Source of the DNA: Boseongicola sp.
Lineage (GTDB): Bacteria > Pseudomonadota > Alphaproteobacteria > Rhodobacterales > Rhodobacteraceae
Direction of reading: 5' to 3'
DNA: 64,000 bases
NCBI GenBank assembly: GCA_028824715.1
Contig: JAPPCV010000157.1
Span: forward strand, 1-64,000
Positions 10,726-19,828 of the stretch are shown in pieces. The position numbers and the translations under genes were made by a program. Positions within the stretch are counted from its first letter, which is position 1, and every line of letters starts with the position of its first letter. The notes under the pieces are model-generated. The model made no database searches. It saw only the letters and a program-made list of their open reading frames with translations, and was not told the DNA's origin.

Positions 10726-11570
10726 GCAGCCCGACCTGGCATTCCGATGTTGCACCTGACGTGGTCAGGCCCGGCCTTCTTGGCTGGATTCTCGTCGCGT
10801 CCAGGGGAGCGGCTCTAGGCGCCCTGGTGTTCGGCTGTTTCGGAATCCTGCTGCTTGTCAGGCTGGTCGAGCGTCCGCTCTTCGGCAGTCGTCGGCCCTG
10901 GACGCCGCACATTGTCGTCTTCGTTTGCCGCAACGCGTTTCGCGTTCTCGGAATTCGGTTGGAAGTCAACGGCGCTCCGGTGAACCGCCCGGGCGTGATC
11001 GTGTCGAATCACAGTTCGTGGCTGGACATATTCACGCTCAATGCGGCAGGGCCGCTCTACTTTGTCGCAAAGGCCGAAGTGGCCAGGTGGCCCGGCATTG
11101 GATGGCTGGCGCGCGGCACGGGATCCGTCTTCGTCGAACGGGAACGGCGGGAGGCCGGGAACCAGAAAACGGTTTTCGAAGGGCGTCTGGGGGACGGGCA
11201 CCGGATCCTGTTCTTTCCGGAGGGCACGTCCAGTGATGGCCGGCGCGTCCTGCCGTTCAAGTCGACGCTCTTCGCGGCCCTCTTCTCGGATCGCCTGCCG
11301 GAGCTCTGGGTCCAGCCCGTCACGGTCGTCTATCACGCGCCGGAAGGAGCGGACCCACGCTACTACGGATGGTGGGGCAGCATGGAGTTCGGCCCTCATG
11401 TCGTGAAGACGCTTGGAACACGGCGCCAAGGAAGGGTTGAGGTGACGTGGCACGCACCGCTTCTTGTCACGGACTTTGCCGGGCGAAAGGCGCTTGCGGC
11501 AGAGGCCGAGGCGCGGGTGCGGTCGGCCCATCCTCAGGGATTAGCCGAGGGCGCGAACGAATCCGGTTAG
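10722..11570 (+). CDS. olsA: 1-acyl-glycerol-3-phosphate-type acyltransferase, lyso-ornithine lipid O-acyltransferase (OlsA type)
   Basis: This 282-residue membrane acyltransferase of the PlsC family has an N-terminal membrane segment (about 18-48). Its catalytic HX4D motif is H97-D102 (NHSSWLD), with the substrate-binding FPEGTSS motif further on. Coupled to olsB by ATGA, it should esterify the hydroxyl of lyso-ornithine lipid. A general PlsC role cannot be excluded from sequence alone. The last 30 bases overlap tail-to-tail with the ThiE-like gene on the other strand. Confidence 0.88.
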   Translation: MSSPTWHSDVAPDVVRPGLLGWILVASRGAALGALVFGCFGILLLVRLVERPLFGSRRPWTPHIVVFVCRNAFRVLGIRLEVNGAPVNRPGVIVSNHSSWLDIFTLNAAGPLYFVAKAEVARWPGIGWLARGTGSVFVERERREAGNQKTVFEGRLGDGHRILFFPEGTSSDGRRVLPFKSTLFAALFSDRLPELWVQPVTVVYHAPEGADPRYYGWWGSMEFGPHVVKTLGTRRQGRVEVTWHAPLLVTDFAGRKALAAEAEARVRSAHPQGLAEGANESG

Positions 11571-12161
11571 GGCCTTGGCAGGATCGTCGTGCCGCCAGAT
11601 CTCCTCGCCAATTCCGATGAAGTCGGTGACCGGGGCGAGGTTCGCAGCAAGACTCGTTTCGAGATTGCCTTCGGCCACGACAGGCAGCTCGATCATCTCG
11701 GACCACCAGGAAAAGAGATCACGTTCGGCCAACGTGCCGTCGCCAAGCGCCGACCTGCCGACAGGCCCAAAGGCCACGTAGTTGGCGCCAGCCTCGGCGG
11801 CATTCATTCCGGCATGACGAGAGGCGTGGCAGTGGGCTCCGACAATGGCGTCCTTGCCCAACGCACCGCGTGCCTTCCTGACTGATCGTGCGCCGTCGAC
11901 GAGGTGCACGCCGTCAAGCCCAAGATCCCGGGCGAGGGCAAGATGCGATTCGATCACCAAGGCCACGTCGCGGGCATGCGCCGCCTCGCGCAATGCATCG
12001 GCGGCGCGCGACAGCCGGATCTCGTCTTGTGTCGCCATCGACAGCCGCAGGCAGGCGACTTCCTGCGCGTCCAGGACGGCGGCCAGTTGGTCCCGAAACG
12101 TCGGGAGGTCAAACTCCGGCGGAGTCAGCAAGTATATCTGAGGCTTGTCCGATCCGGCCAT
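11541..12161 (-). CDS. Thiamine-phosphate-synthase-like TIM-barrel protein
   Basis: A 206-residue protein of the ThiE/TenI fold. Recognisable parts are LGLDGVHLVDG (substrate loop), VGAHCHASRHAG, AEAGANYVAFGPV and LPVVAEGN. It is shorter and more divergent than canonical ThiE: the usual G-G-I phosphate loop after PVVA is replaced by EGNLET, so activity as thiamine-phosphate synthase is uncertain. I chose the ATG at 12159-12161 because homology starts there (MAGSDKPQIYLLTPP). Its 3' end overlaps olsA by 30 bases on opposite strands. No other thi gene is nearby. Confidence 0.75.
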   Translation of the reverse strand: MAGSDKPQIYLLTPPEFDLPTFRDQLAAVLDAQEVACLRLSMATQDEIRLSRAADALREAAHARDVALVIESHLALARDLGLDGVHLVDGARSVRKARGALGKDAIVGAHCHASRHAGMNAAEAGANYVAFGPVGRSALGDGTLAERDLFSWWSEMIELPVVAEGNLETSLAANLAPVTDFIGIGEEIWRHDDPAKALTGFVRALG

Positions 12162-12350
12162 CCGGCATCTCCCGGGTCTTGCGCCCGAGGCTATAGCCGC
12201 TCGCCGCCTGCGTGGGAAGGCTGGCGGCCCTCTCTCGTGTCGCCCCGTGGCCCAGGCCGGCCATGCGCGCGAACTGCGGTCCTTGCCCATTGGCAACCGG
12301 TCTGCGCCGTTGGCTTGTGCCCGCGTCAGAGGCGTCCTATTTGCGCAATC

Positions 12351-13085
12351 GTGAGCCAACCTCTCTTTGTCCTTGTTGAGCCCCAGATGGGCGAGAACAT
12401 CGGCGCCGCCGCGCGCGCGATGTGGAATTTCGGTCTGGACCGAATGTCGATCGTTGCGCCGAGGGACGGCTGGCCGAATCCCAGGGCAGTGGCCATGGCA
12501 AGCGGTGCGGGACGGCTACTCGACGAAGCGCGGTTGGTCAGGTCAACTTCTGAAGCGGTTGCCGACGCGGCCTTCGTGTATGCGACCACTGCACGCAGCC
12601 GGGAACTCAAGAAAGATGTCGTCACGCCTCTGGTCGCGATGCAGGATGCGGCAACCCGGATCGCGGGAGGCCAGGGCGTGGCCGTGCTGTTCGGGCCGGA
12701 GCGCGCCGGCCTCCAGAACGACGATGTCGCGCGGGCAAACGCGATCATTTCGGTGCCCGTGAACCCGGAATTCCCTTCCCTCAACCTTGCGCAATGCGTG
12801 CTCCTGACCGCGTATGAGTGGCACCGGGCATCAGGGAGCGCACCGCGTCGGCGGCGCGAACCCACGGAGTTTGCGGCGGCCTCGCATGCCGAAGTGGAAC
12901 ATCTGGCATCCCATTACGAGGACCGTCTCCAGGATGCCGGTTTCTTTTTCCCTCCCGAGAAGGCCGCAGGGATGAAGCAGACGCTCAGGAATCTATGGTC
13001 GCGCATGCCGCTCACGTCGGCGGACGTGCAGGTCTTTCACGGAATCCTGCGCCAGATCGTTCGCTGGAAAGAGCGCGACGATTGA
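12351..13085 (+). CDS. trmJ: SPOUT RNA methyltransferase, TrmJ type
   Basis: This 244-residue SpoU/TrmH-superfamily enzyme should 2'-O-methylate the ribose of nucleotide 32 in tRNAs with S-adenosylmethionine. The three SPOUT motifs are visible: NIGAAARAMWNFG (motif 1), VLFGPERAGLQNDD (motif 2) and NPEFPSLNLAQCVLL (motif 3, trefoil knot). The C-terminal extension (about 170-244) is typical of TrmJ. The start is a GTG at 12351, where homology begins (SQPLFVLVEPQMGENIG). It stands divergent from the ThiE-like gene and 53 bases ahead of ctaA. Confidence 0.88.
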   Translation: MSQPLFVLVEPQMGENIGAAARAMWNFGLDRMSIVAPRDGWPNPRAVAMASGAGRLLDEARLVRSTSEAVADAAFVYATTARSRELKKDVVTPLVAMQDAATRIAGGQGVAVLFGPERAGLQNDDVARANAIISVPVNPEFPSLNLAQCVLLTAYEWHRASGSAPRRRREPTEFAAASHAEVEHLASHYEDRLQDAGFFFPPEKAAGMKQTLRNLWSRMPLTSADVQVFHGILRQIVRWKERDD

Positions 13086-13138
13086 CTGGACGGTTGGCGG
13101 ACGCCGACTTACGTTTTGCTCGAGGCAAGGGGCTGGAT

Positions 13139-14284
13139 ATGAGCAGGAAGCGCAACATATTCGAGGAGGTCGGTGAAGGCGCGGAACGGTCCGCCGCGCG
13201 CGCAGGCGGTGTCATTGACGGTGCCCGAAAGGACGCTAGGCGAGCCATTCGCCTTTGGCTGTCCGCGCTTGGCGTTCTGGTTGCGTTGATAGTCGTCGTG
13301 GGCGGGATGACGCGGCTGACGGACAGCGGGCTTTCGATCACTGAGTGGCAGCCCATCACCGGAGCCCTTCCCCCGATGGGCGTCGAGGCATGGGAAGCGG
13401 AATTCGAGAAATACCGGCAGATTCCCGAGTACCAGCTTCAGAACGAAGGCATGACCCTTGCCGAATTCAGGACCATCTACTGGTGGGAATGGGGGCATCG
13501 GCAGCTTGGCCGCATTACGGGCCTCGTCTGGGCTGTCGGATTCCTGTTCTTTCTTGCTACGCGCCGCATCCCTGCCGGATGGAAAGGGCGTTTGCTGCTG
13601 CTCGGCGTTCTCGGCGGAGCTCAGGGCGCGATCGGGTGGTGGATGGTATCGTCCGGTCTTTCCGGCGACATGCTGGACGTGGCTTCCTACAGGCTTGCCG
13701 TGCATCTCGGACTGGCATTCGTGATCCTCGGCATCATTGCCTGGCAAGTGATGCTTCTTGGCCGGAGCGAGATCGGCCTCCTGCAAGCGAGGCGGGTGCG
13801 CGACGCCCGGCTCCTGTCAGCGGCCACAGGTCTCATGCACCTTGCGTTCCTGCAGGTTTTGCTCGGGGCGCTCGTGGCAGGAATCGACGCAGGCCGCACG
13901 TACAATGACTGGCCGGGCATGGCGGGGCGGTTTTTCCCGCCCGCCGCATTCGACCTTGAGCCGGTGTGGCGGAACTTTTTGGAGAATGCCGGGCTGGTGC
14001 AGTTCATGCACAGAATTGCGGGCTATCTGCTGCTGGCGTTTGGCATCGCGTTCTGGTTGCGCGCCCGAAGATCGGCCAACAGGGCGACCCGCGGGGCTTT
14101 CACGGCGGTTCTCGCCATGCTGGTCCTTCAGTTGCTCCTTGGAATCATGACTGTGCTCTACGTGGCTCCGCCAGGGCTTGCGATTCTGCACCAAGTTGGC
14201 GCGGCGCTGCTGTTCTTGCTGATCCTGCGGGCACGGTTCCTGGCGAGCTATCCGCTCGATCAATCGGTGAGGGATGCGACATGA
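13139..14284 (+). CDS. ctaA: Heme A synthase (COX15/CtaA)
   Basis: This 381-residue, eight-helix membrane enzyme converts heme O to heme A for aa3-type cytochrome oxidase. Conserved segments are GGMTRLTDSGLSITEWQP after the first helix, WWEWGHRQLGR, LAVHLGLAF, VQFMHRIAGY and AILHQVGAALLF, which carry the four heme-binding histidines. An N-terminal cytosolic arm of about 40 residues matches the alphaproteobacterial class. The ATG at 13139 follows AAGGGGCTGGAT. The stop overlaps the next gene by ATGA. Other ctaBCDEG genes are not in the window. Confidence 0.96.
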   Translation: MSRKRNIFEEVGEGAERSAARAGGVIDGARKDARRAIRLWLSALGVLVALIVVVGGMTRLTDSGLSITEWQPITGALPPMGVEAWEAEFEKYRQIPEYQLQNEGMTLAEFRTIYWWEWGHRQLGRITGLVWAVGFLFFLATRRIPAGWKGRLLLLGVLGGAQGAIGWWMVSSGLSGDMLDVASYRLAVHLGLAFVILGIIAWQVMLLGRSEIGLLQARRVRDARLLSAATGLMHLAFLQVLLGALVAGIDAGRTYNDWPGMAGRFFPPAAFDLEPVWRNFLENAGLVQFMHRIAGYLLLAFGIAFWLRARRSANRATRGAFTAVLAMLVLQLLLGIMTVLYVAPPGLAILHQVGAALLFLLILRARFLASYPLDQSVRDAT

Positions 14285-15753
14285 GCGCGTATGACGAACT
14301 GATGGCGTTTCAGCGCGAGACCGAAGCGTTGGGTCAGGTCATGGGACGGCTGTCCTGGGACCAGGAGACCGTCATGCCATCCGGTGCTGGCGAGCAGAGG
14401 GCGGAGGAGGTCGCCGCGCTTGAAGGCGTTCTGCACCGTCGGCGCACCGATTCCCGCATCGGAGACTGGCTTGGGGCGGCGCACCCGGCAGACGAAGCGC
14501 AATGTCGGCAAGTCGCGTTGATTCGCCGAAACTACGAACGCAACCTGCGTGTTCCCGAGGAGCTATCTGCGGCGCTTGCGCGAACCGGATCGATTTCGCG
14601 ACGCATATGGGCCGAGGCGCGGCGGACGGACGACTTTGGCCTGTTCGCGCCGAAGTTTGGCGAGGTTGTGGCGCTAGTGCGCGAGAAGGCGGCGGCGCTT
14701 GCCGACGGAGGCAATCTCTATGACGCCCTGCTCGATGGGTTCGAACCAGAGATGACCGAGAACGAGCTTGACAGGATGTTTGGCGCGCTGCGCCCGCGCC
14801 TCGTGAAATTGCGTGATCGCATCATGGGATCTGAGCGCAAGATTCCCAGACTCGATCACGAATTTGACGAATCAGCTCAGCTCCGGCTTTCGGCCGAGCT
14901 TGCAGAGGTGTTCGGCTATGACATGACGCGCGGCCGCATAGACAAGGCAGTGCATCCATTTTCCTCCGGATCCGGCCTTGACGTGCGAATTACCACGCGG
15001 ACGGATACGAGGGATCCGTTCAATTGCATCTATTCCACGATTCACGAAGTCGGCCACGCTTGCTACGAGCAGGGAATCGATCGGGCCTATCTCCTCACGC
15101 CGCTTGGTGACGGCGTGTCAACGGGCGTGCACGAAAGCCAGAGCCGCATCTACGAGAACCAGATCGGTCGCAGCAGGGAATTCACCGGCTGGCTCTTCCG
15201 GAGAATGCGGGACATTTTCGGGGAATTCGGCATCGCGGACGAAGAATCGTTCTTCGCTACGGTCAACAGGTTTTCCTCCGGCTTCATCCGGACCGAGGCG
15301 GACGAGGTCGACTACAATCTCCACGTCCTGCTCCGGTTTGACCTGGAGCGCGACCTGGTCAACGGGCGGCTCGAGGCCGGTGACGCCAACGAGGCGTGGA
15401 ACGAAAGATTCCAGGCGGATTTTGGCATTGGCGTCGACAAGCCGTCCAATGGCGTCTTGCAGGACGTGCACTGGTCCGAGGGCATCATGGGCTACTTCCC
15501 GACCTACACGCTGGGCAACGTCTATGCAGGTTGCCTGCATGCCGCCATGAAGCGCGAGGTCGCCGGATTGGGCGAAGCGCTTGCGGAGGGAGTGACCGAG
15601 CTTGCCCGCTGCTGGCTCGGCGAGCGCATCCACCGCTTTGGCGGCCTGTTGAAGCCGCGCGACGTCATGAAGCGTGCGACCGGCGAAGCGCCCTCGGAAG
15701 CGCCTCTCCTCGACTATCTCGACGCCAAGTTCGGCGAGATCTACTGCACGTAG
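14281..15753 (+). CDS. Metallocarboxypeptidase, M32 family (carboxypeptidase Taq)
   Basis: This 490-residue cytoplasmic zinc carboxypeptidase releases C-terminal amino acids. All family motifs are present: HPF (VHPFSSG), DxRxT (DVRITTR), HExxH at 255-259 (HEVGH), the HESQSR block, the IRxxAD block (IRTEADEVDYN) and GVLQDVHW near the C-terminus. Length is typical (about 490-510). It is translationally coupled to ctaA through an ATGA overlap. That pairing looks like conserved neighbourhood rather than a shared pathway. Confidence 0.95.
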   Translation: MSAYDELMAFQRETEALGQVMGRLSWDQETVMPSGAGEQRAEEVAALEGVLHRRRTDSRIGDWLGAAHPADEAQCRQVALIRRNYERNLRVPEELSAALARTGSISRRIWAEARRTDDFGLFAPKFGEVVALVREKAAALADGGNLYDALLDGFEPEMTENELDRMFGALRPRLVKLRDRIMGSERKIPRLDHEFDESAQLRLSAELAEVFGYDMTRGRIDKAVHPFSSGSGLDVRITTRTDTRDPFNCIYSTIHEVGHACYEQGIDRAYLLTPLGDGVSTGVHESQSRIYENQIGRSREFTGWLFRRMRDIFGEFGIADEESFFATVNRFSSGFIRTEADEVDYNLHVLLRFDLERDLVNGRLEAGDANEAWNERFQADFGIGVDKPSNGVLQDVHWSEGIMGYFPTYTLGNVYAGCLHAAMKREVAGLGEALAEGVTELARCWLGERIHRFGGLLKPRDVMKRATGEAPSEAPLLDYLDAKFGEIYCT

Positions 15754-16087
15754 TGCGACCTTGCCGGACGGAGCCGCTGGCTTGATGCGGGCGTCGGTCC
15801 CGGGTTCTGGTCCGGCCCCATGCAGCCCTTTGTTCCGTGAACTCGCAGAGTCCTTCGAGGACGGTCCGGATCAGGCTGCCAAGCTCGGCTCCGCCTTTCG
15901 CGTCGATGGACTTGATGTAGCTGCCGCGGCGTCGAGTTCCGTCAACCTTCTCCGGATGCCAATCCTGGATGGTCTCGACCCGCATCGCTGGACTATGGGT
16001 GCAAGCGTCTGCTGGCGGGCGTGCATCGGCGAAGACGCAGCATGGCCCCGATCGCCCGTCAACGGGACGGCAGGTCAGCTCACTCGC
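15754..16087. other. Intergenic region with a possible HTH (Nlp-like) gene remnant
   Basis: No intact gene is supported. On the minus strand, about 15985-15840, the frame reads MRVETIQDWHPEKV and then RRRGSYIKSIDAKGG. This recalls the start of Nlp/SfsB-type HTH regulators (DWHPADI..RKRGTS), but the rest does not continue the family. I take it as a weak, degraded remnant or coincidence. Confidence 0.3.
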
Positions 16088-17095
16088 TCAACCGCCCGTG
16101 TGGCTCATGTGGCGGCTGACCTGTCCGTCCGCGCGCTGGCGCGAATAGTCGAAGTCGTGACCCTTTGGCTTGCGCCCGATGGCTGCCCGAATCGCGTCCT
16201 CCAGCAGCCCGTCGCTCTCCGACGCCCGAAGAGGAGCCCGGAGGTCCGCCATGTCCTCCTGGCCGAGGCACATGTAGAGTTCGCCGGTGCAGGTCAGCCG
16301 CACCCGGTTGCACGATTCGCAGAAGTTGTGCGTCAAGGGCGTGATGAAGCCCAGTTGCTGGCCAGTTTCTTCGACCCGCACGTATCGTGCCGGCCCTCCC
16401 GTCCGGTGGGCCAGGTCGACAAGTGTGTAGCGCTCTTCAAGACGGTTGCGCAGATCCTTCAGGCTCCAGTACTGGCCAACGCGGTCTTCGCCGCCAAGGT
16501 CGCCCATTGGCATGACCTCGATGAAGGTCAGGTCCATGTCACGTGACGCGCACCATTCCGCAAGCGGAAAGAGCTCGTCTTCATTGAATCCCTTGAGCGC
16601 AACCGTGTTGATCTTGACGCGCAGCCCGGCATTCTGCGCCGCATCAATGCCGTTCAGCACCTGGGGCAGGCGACCCCAGCGCGTGACGCGAGCGAACTTT
16701 TCCTGGTCCAGCGTGTCAAGCGAGACGTTCACGCGCCGCACTCCGGCATCGACAAGGTCATCCGCAAACCGTGCGAGCTGGCTGCCGTTGGTCGTGACGG
16801 TCAGTTCCTTGAGGGCGCCTCGCTCCACGTGCCTGGTCATGGCGCGGAAAAACGTCAGAATCTCGCGCCTGACGAGAGGCTCGCCGCCGGTGATCCTGAG
16901 CTTCTTGACGCCCAGTCGAATGAATGCCGAGCACATCCGATCCAGCTCTTCCAGAGTCAACAGATCCCGTTTCGGCAGGAAGGTCATGTTTTCCGACATG
17001 CAATACACGCAACGAAAATCGCAGCGGTCGGTGACCGAAACACGCAAGTAGGTGATTGCGCGCTGAAACGGATCTATGAGCGGCGCGTCCGGCAT
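16088..17095 (-). CDS. moaA: GTP 3',8-cyclase MoaA (molybdopterin synthesis)
   Basis: This radical-SAM enzyme rearranges GTP on the way to cyclic pyranopterin monophosphate for the molybdenum cofactor. The first 4Fe-4S cluster motif is C25-x3-C29-x2-C32 (CDFRCVYC). TGGEPLVR follows, and the C-terminal second cluster motif is [18 protein letters not shown]. The chain ends in the functional Gly-Gly (SHTGG). Length is 335 residues, as expected. It provides cofactor for enzymes such as the CoxL-like hydroxylase at 37.5 kb. It stands alone; other moa genes are not in the window. Confidence 0.97.
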   Translation of the reverse strand: MPDAPLIDPFQRAITYLRVSVTDRCDFRCVYCMSENMTFLPKRDLLTLEELDRMCSAFIRLGVKKLRITGGEPLVRREILTFFRAMTRHVERGALKELTVTTNGSQLARFADDLVDAGVRRVNVSLDTLDQEKFARVTRWGRLPQVLNGIDAAQNAGLRVKINTVALKGFNEDELFPLAEWCASRDMDLTFIEVMPMGDLGGEDRVGQYWSLKDLRNRLEERYTLVDLAHRTGGPARYVRVEETGQQLGFITPLTHNFCESCNRVRLTCTGELYMCLGQEDMADLRAPLRASESDGLLEDAIRAAIGRKPKGHDFDYSRQRADGQVSRHMSHTGG

Positions 17096-17578
17096 GGAGT
17101 GAAGTTAGGTTGCGAGACGCGTTTCCGCAAGTGGGAAGCGGGTGCGGGCACTGCGGTCGCAGGGCCATCGTGCCTGGCCTCTTCCTGGCTCGACACCGGG
17201 GTCAGGCCTGCTTGCGGGACGGCAGGCCGCGGCAGGATTGGCAGCAAGTTGCGTAAGGCGTCTTTGGCAGCGTTGCGATCCACCGCTTGGGCCGGGAGCA
17301 CGGGCCGAACTGGCTACATGCTGCATGGCGCTGTTCCCGCCCTTGATGGTCGGCCACGGATGTCGACCCGCCCTTGAACTCCTTGCAGGCGACCGTTCGC
17401 GGGCAGACTTCGACTGAACGCAGCGACCCGACCGTGCAAGTCCGCGACCCAAGGCGTTGAGCGCGACAAGGGATGGTCCCAAGTCCGGCCGCTTGTCTGG
17501 CCTGTTGGGCAGGGCGGCCAAGACAGGCGAGCGGGAACGATTTTCGCAACCGCCTGGTGCCGAAAGACCGCCCCGTCC
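17096..17578. other. Intergenic region without a supported gene
   Basis: About 480 bases between moaA and the EF-G-like gene. Open frames on both strands are short, arginine-rich and free of motifs. I see no terminator with a T-run, no RNA gene and no mobile-element end. Confidence 0.6.
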
Positions 17579-19519
17579 TTACCGACGTGCATTTTCCTCG
17601 GCGCGCCTCTCGATGATTTCATCGGCTTCGCGACCGTACAACTCCTGAAAATGCGCAAATTCAGCTTCGTACCTGCCGACACCCTGGGTTGCCGACCGAA
17701 GATTGTTGATCAGGCCTTCAAGGGAAGTGCCGGGCATGAGTGCACGAACGACATCCCAGCCCTCGGCATCGGCTTCACGATCAAATCCGAGAATCTGGCC
17801 GCGCATGGACGAGATCATCGGATTGAGAGCGCCCGTAAAGACAGATGGCGCCCGGAACCGGACCTCGAAAGTCGGTTCCAGCAATACCGGCTGTGCCTTG
17901 CCCAATCCTTCGGAAACTCCGCCGCGGCCGGCGATCCTGAAAGCCATGTCTGACGAATCGACCGAATGGTGCTGGCCGTCGTACAACTGGACCAGCACAT
18001 CAATGACAGGGAATCCAAGCGGTCCTCGCGCCATGGCCTCTTCGGCGCCCAACTTGACTGCGGGAATGTAGTTCCTGGGGACCGATCCGCCATGAATCTT
18101 CTCCGAAAAGGCGAAACCGTCCCCACGCTTGGCAGGCCCAACCGTCAGCTTGACGTCGGCAAACTGTCCCGCGCCACCCGACTGTTTCTTGTGACGGAAA
18201 TGTATGTCGGTCTTCCGCGTGATCGTTTCCCGATAGTGGGCAACGAATGGTCCGGTGTCCGTTTCGACACCGAACACATCGGACAGTGTCTGCTGGATTC
18301 TTCGAAGATGCTGCGACCCCTGGGTGCCAAGGATGACCTGGCCGCCTTCCTGGTCGAGAATCACGGTCAGCGACAGGTCTTCCGCGGCAATCTGGTGCAG
18401 TGATTCAGAAAGCTTGACGTCATCGCGGTCGTTCAACGCTGAAATGGTCCGGTTCCAGACCGCGGGATATGGCTTGTACCATTCGGGGGATTCGATCTGG
18501 CCGGACTCGGAATACAGGCATCCCGCATTCAGATGGTCCGATTTCACGGCCGACGCCACCCCGCCGGCATCGATGGATGCTCTCGCAGCAGGCCTCTCCC
18601 CAAACGGCTCGACCAGCCCGCCGATCGAGTTTCCACCGACCGTTGCTCCCGATCTCAGTTCGTCAGCAAAGCTGCGCAACCAGACAAACTTGCCCACGTG
18701 CTTCCGGGAGCGGGTCATGAATGCGGATGCAACTGCGCCGTTCAGGCGGGAACATGTGTCACCGGGCTTGGGAGCTTCGTGGCGAAGGGCCTTCATCAGC
18801 CGGCGGATGCCGTTTCCGGACGCAGCGGATCCGAAAAAGGCCGGGACAGTCAGGTTCTCGGCAAGCGTCCGCGCGCAGATCCCGTAGACCGCACCCGTCG
18901 CGGGCGTTCGATCTTCGATGATTTCCTCGAGAAGCCAGTCATCATGTTCCGAAAGCGTCTCGAGCAGTTCTTCACGACCCTCTGCCTGCCTGTCCTGGAG
19001 TTCATCCGGCACCTCGATGAGTTCGGACGGTTCGCCATCGCGATAGCGCCAGGCCCGGTCGGACACGAGATCGACCGCGCCGACGACACGTTCACCATCA
19101 CGAATCGGAACCTGCCTCAGGATGATCGGATTGGCCGAGTAGGATTGAATGGCAGACATGATGCTGCGGGCGTCGTGGCGGCACTCGTCGATTCGGTTCA
19201 CGAAAACGAAGTGAGGAACGTTTCCCGTCTCGGCGAGGCGAATCCAGGGGGCGGCAAGGACGGCTTGATCGGGGTCAGGAGATGCTACAATGACGACGGC
19301 ATCGGCACAGAGAACGGCATCAAGCGCAGTTTGAGCAAACTCGAGCGATCCCGGGCAGTCGAGTGCGGCCCAGTTTTCACCGAGGTAGGAAAACTCCGCG
19401 CAACGCAGGTCGACGGCAGATGCGGCAGGCGGCCTCTTGCCTTCGAGCATTGTCATCTGGTCTATGAGTTCGGACTTGCCAACTGCTGACGGTCCGATGA
19501 CAGCGATACATCTAGTAAT
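17579..19519 (-). CDS. Divergent EF-G-like translation GTPase, apparent ATT start
   Basis: A 646-residue paralogue of elongation factor G with domains in EF-G order: G domain (1 to about 235), domain II, domain III (LTVILDQEGGQVILGTQGSQHL), domain IV (ETITRKTDIHFRHKKQSGG) and domain V (LEPTFEVRF, then MISSMRGQILGF). The G domain is altered. G1 is GPSAVGKS (9-16), G3 is DCPGS (54-58) in place of DTPGH, so the catalytic histidine is a serine, and G4 is NRID (108-111). Slow or absent GTP hydrolysis is therefore likely. The only good Shine-Dalgarno (AGGAGG, 19532-19527) lies 7 bases before an ATT codon at 19519-19517, exactly where homology begins. A GTG at 19561 is possible but lacks a Shine-Dalgarno. 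Role unknown; it is distinct from housekeeping fusA. Confidence 0.85.
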   Translation of the reverse strand: MTRCIAVIGPSAVGKSELIDQMTMLEGKRPPAASAVDLRCAEFSYLGENWAALDCPGSLEFAQTALDAVLCADAVVIVASPDPDQAVLAAPWIRLAETGNVPHFVFVNRIDECRHDARSIMSAIQSYSANPIILRQVPIRDGERVVGAVDLVSDRAWRYRDGEPSELIEVPDELQDRQAEGREELLETLSEHDDWLLEEIIEDRTPATGAVYGICARTLAENLTVPAFFGSAASGNGIRRLMKALRHEAPKPGDTCSRLNGAVASAFMTRSRKHVGKFVWLRSFADELRSGATVGGNSIGGLVEPFGERPAARASIDAGGVASAVKSDHLNAGCLYSESGQIESPEWYKPYPAVWNRTISALNDRDDVKLSESLHQIAAEDLSLTVILDQEGGQVILGTQGSQHLRRIQQTLSDVFGVETDTGPFVAHYRETITRKTDIHFRHKKQSGGAGQFADVKLTVGPAKRGDGFAFSEKIHGGSVPRNYIPAVKLGAEEAMARGPLGFPVIDVLVQLYDGQHHSVDSSDMAFRIAGRGGVSEGLGKAQPVLLEPTFEVRFRAPSVFTGALNPMISSMRGQILGFDREADAEGWDVVRALMPGTSLEGLINNLRSATQGVGRYEAEFAHFQELYGREADEIIERRAEENARR

Positions 19520-19532
19520 CTTTGATCCTCCT
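19517..19532 (-). promoter_or_regulatory. Ribosome binding site pointing to an ATT start codon
   Basis: Read on the minus strand, AGGAGG is followed by ATCAAAG and then ATT, ACT, AGA, TGT, in frame with the EF-G-like protein. The 7-base spacing is ideal, and no ATG, GTG or TTG in this frame lies at a usable distance. A known parallel is infC, whose AUU start makes its translation sensitive to initiation factor 3. Confidence 0.55.
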
Positions 19533-19619
19533 ATATCCGGAAATTTCTGATAGCGCGCCACTACTGTCTAATGAAAAGTTGGACAGATTCAATTGCTTGC
19601 TTTGGCAGTCCGGCAGAAT

Positions 19620-19828
19620 CTGATGTTCCGTCGTGTCAAGCAGTTGATTCAACGGGGTTTTCGAGGAGATTGTGGAGCTCAGAATCAGCAAGATTGTGTG
19701 AAGGCTCTCCTCGATTCTTGACGTTTGCGCATGATCGCGACGATCACGTGGAACGACGCGGCGATCCAGGTCTGGCTCTCCACGGCGTTCTCCGAGGTGC
19801 TGAAGAATGACTCGATCGGAAGGCCGAG
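19620..19828 (-). pseudogene. IS4-family transposase C-terminal remnant, frameshifted
   Basis: On the minus strand one frame reads LPIESFFSTSENAVESQTW and then IAASFHVIVAIMRKR (about 19828-19720). The neighbouring frame continues with SLHTILLILSSTISSKTPLNQ (about 19706-19640). Joined by one frameshift, this is the C-terminal end of an IS4-group DDE transposase, whose members carry a SENAVKTQIWIA..VLVAIIKKR segment followed by SLYTLLQILS....KTPL. Only about 70 residues remain, with no DDE triad and no inverted repeats. It lies directly upstream of the EF-G-like gene. Confidence 0.7.
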
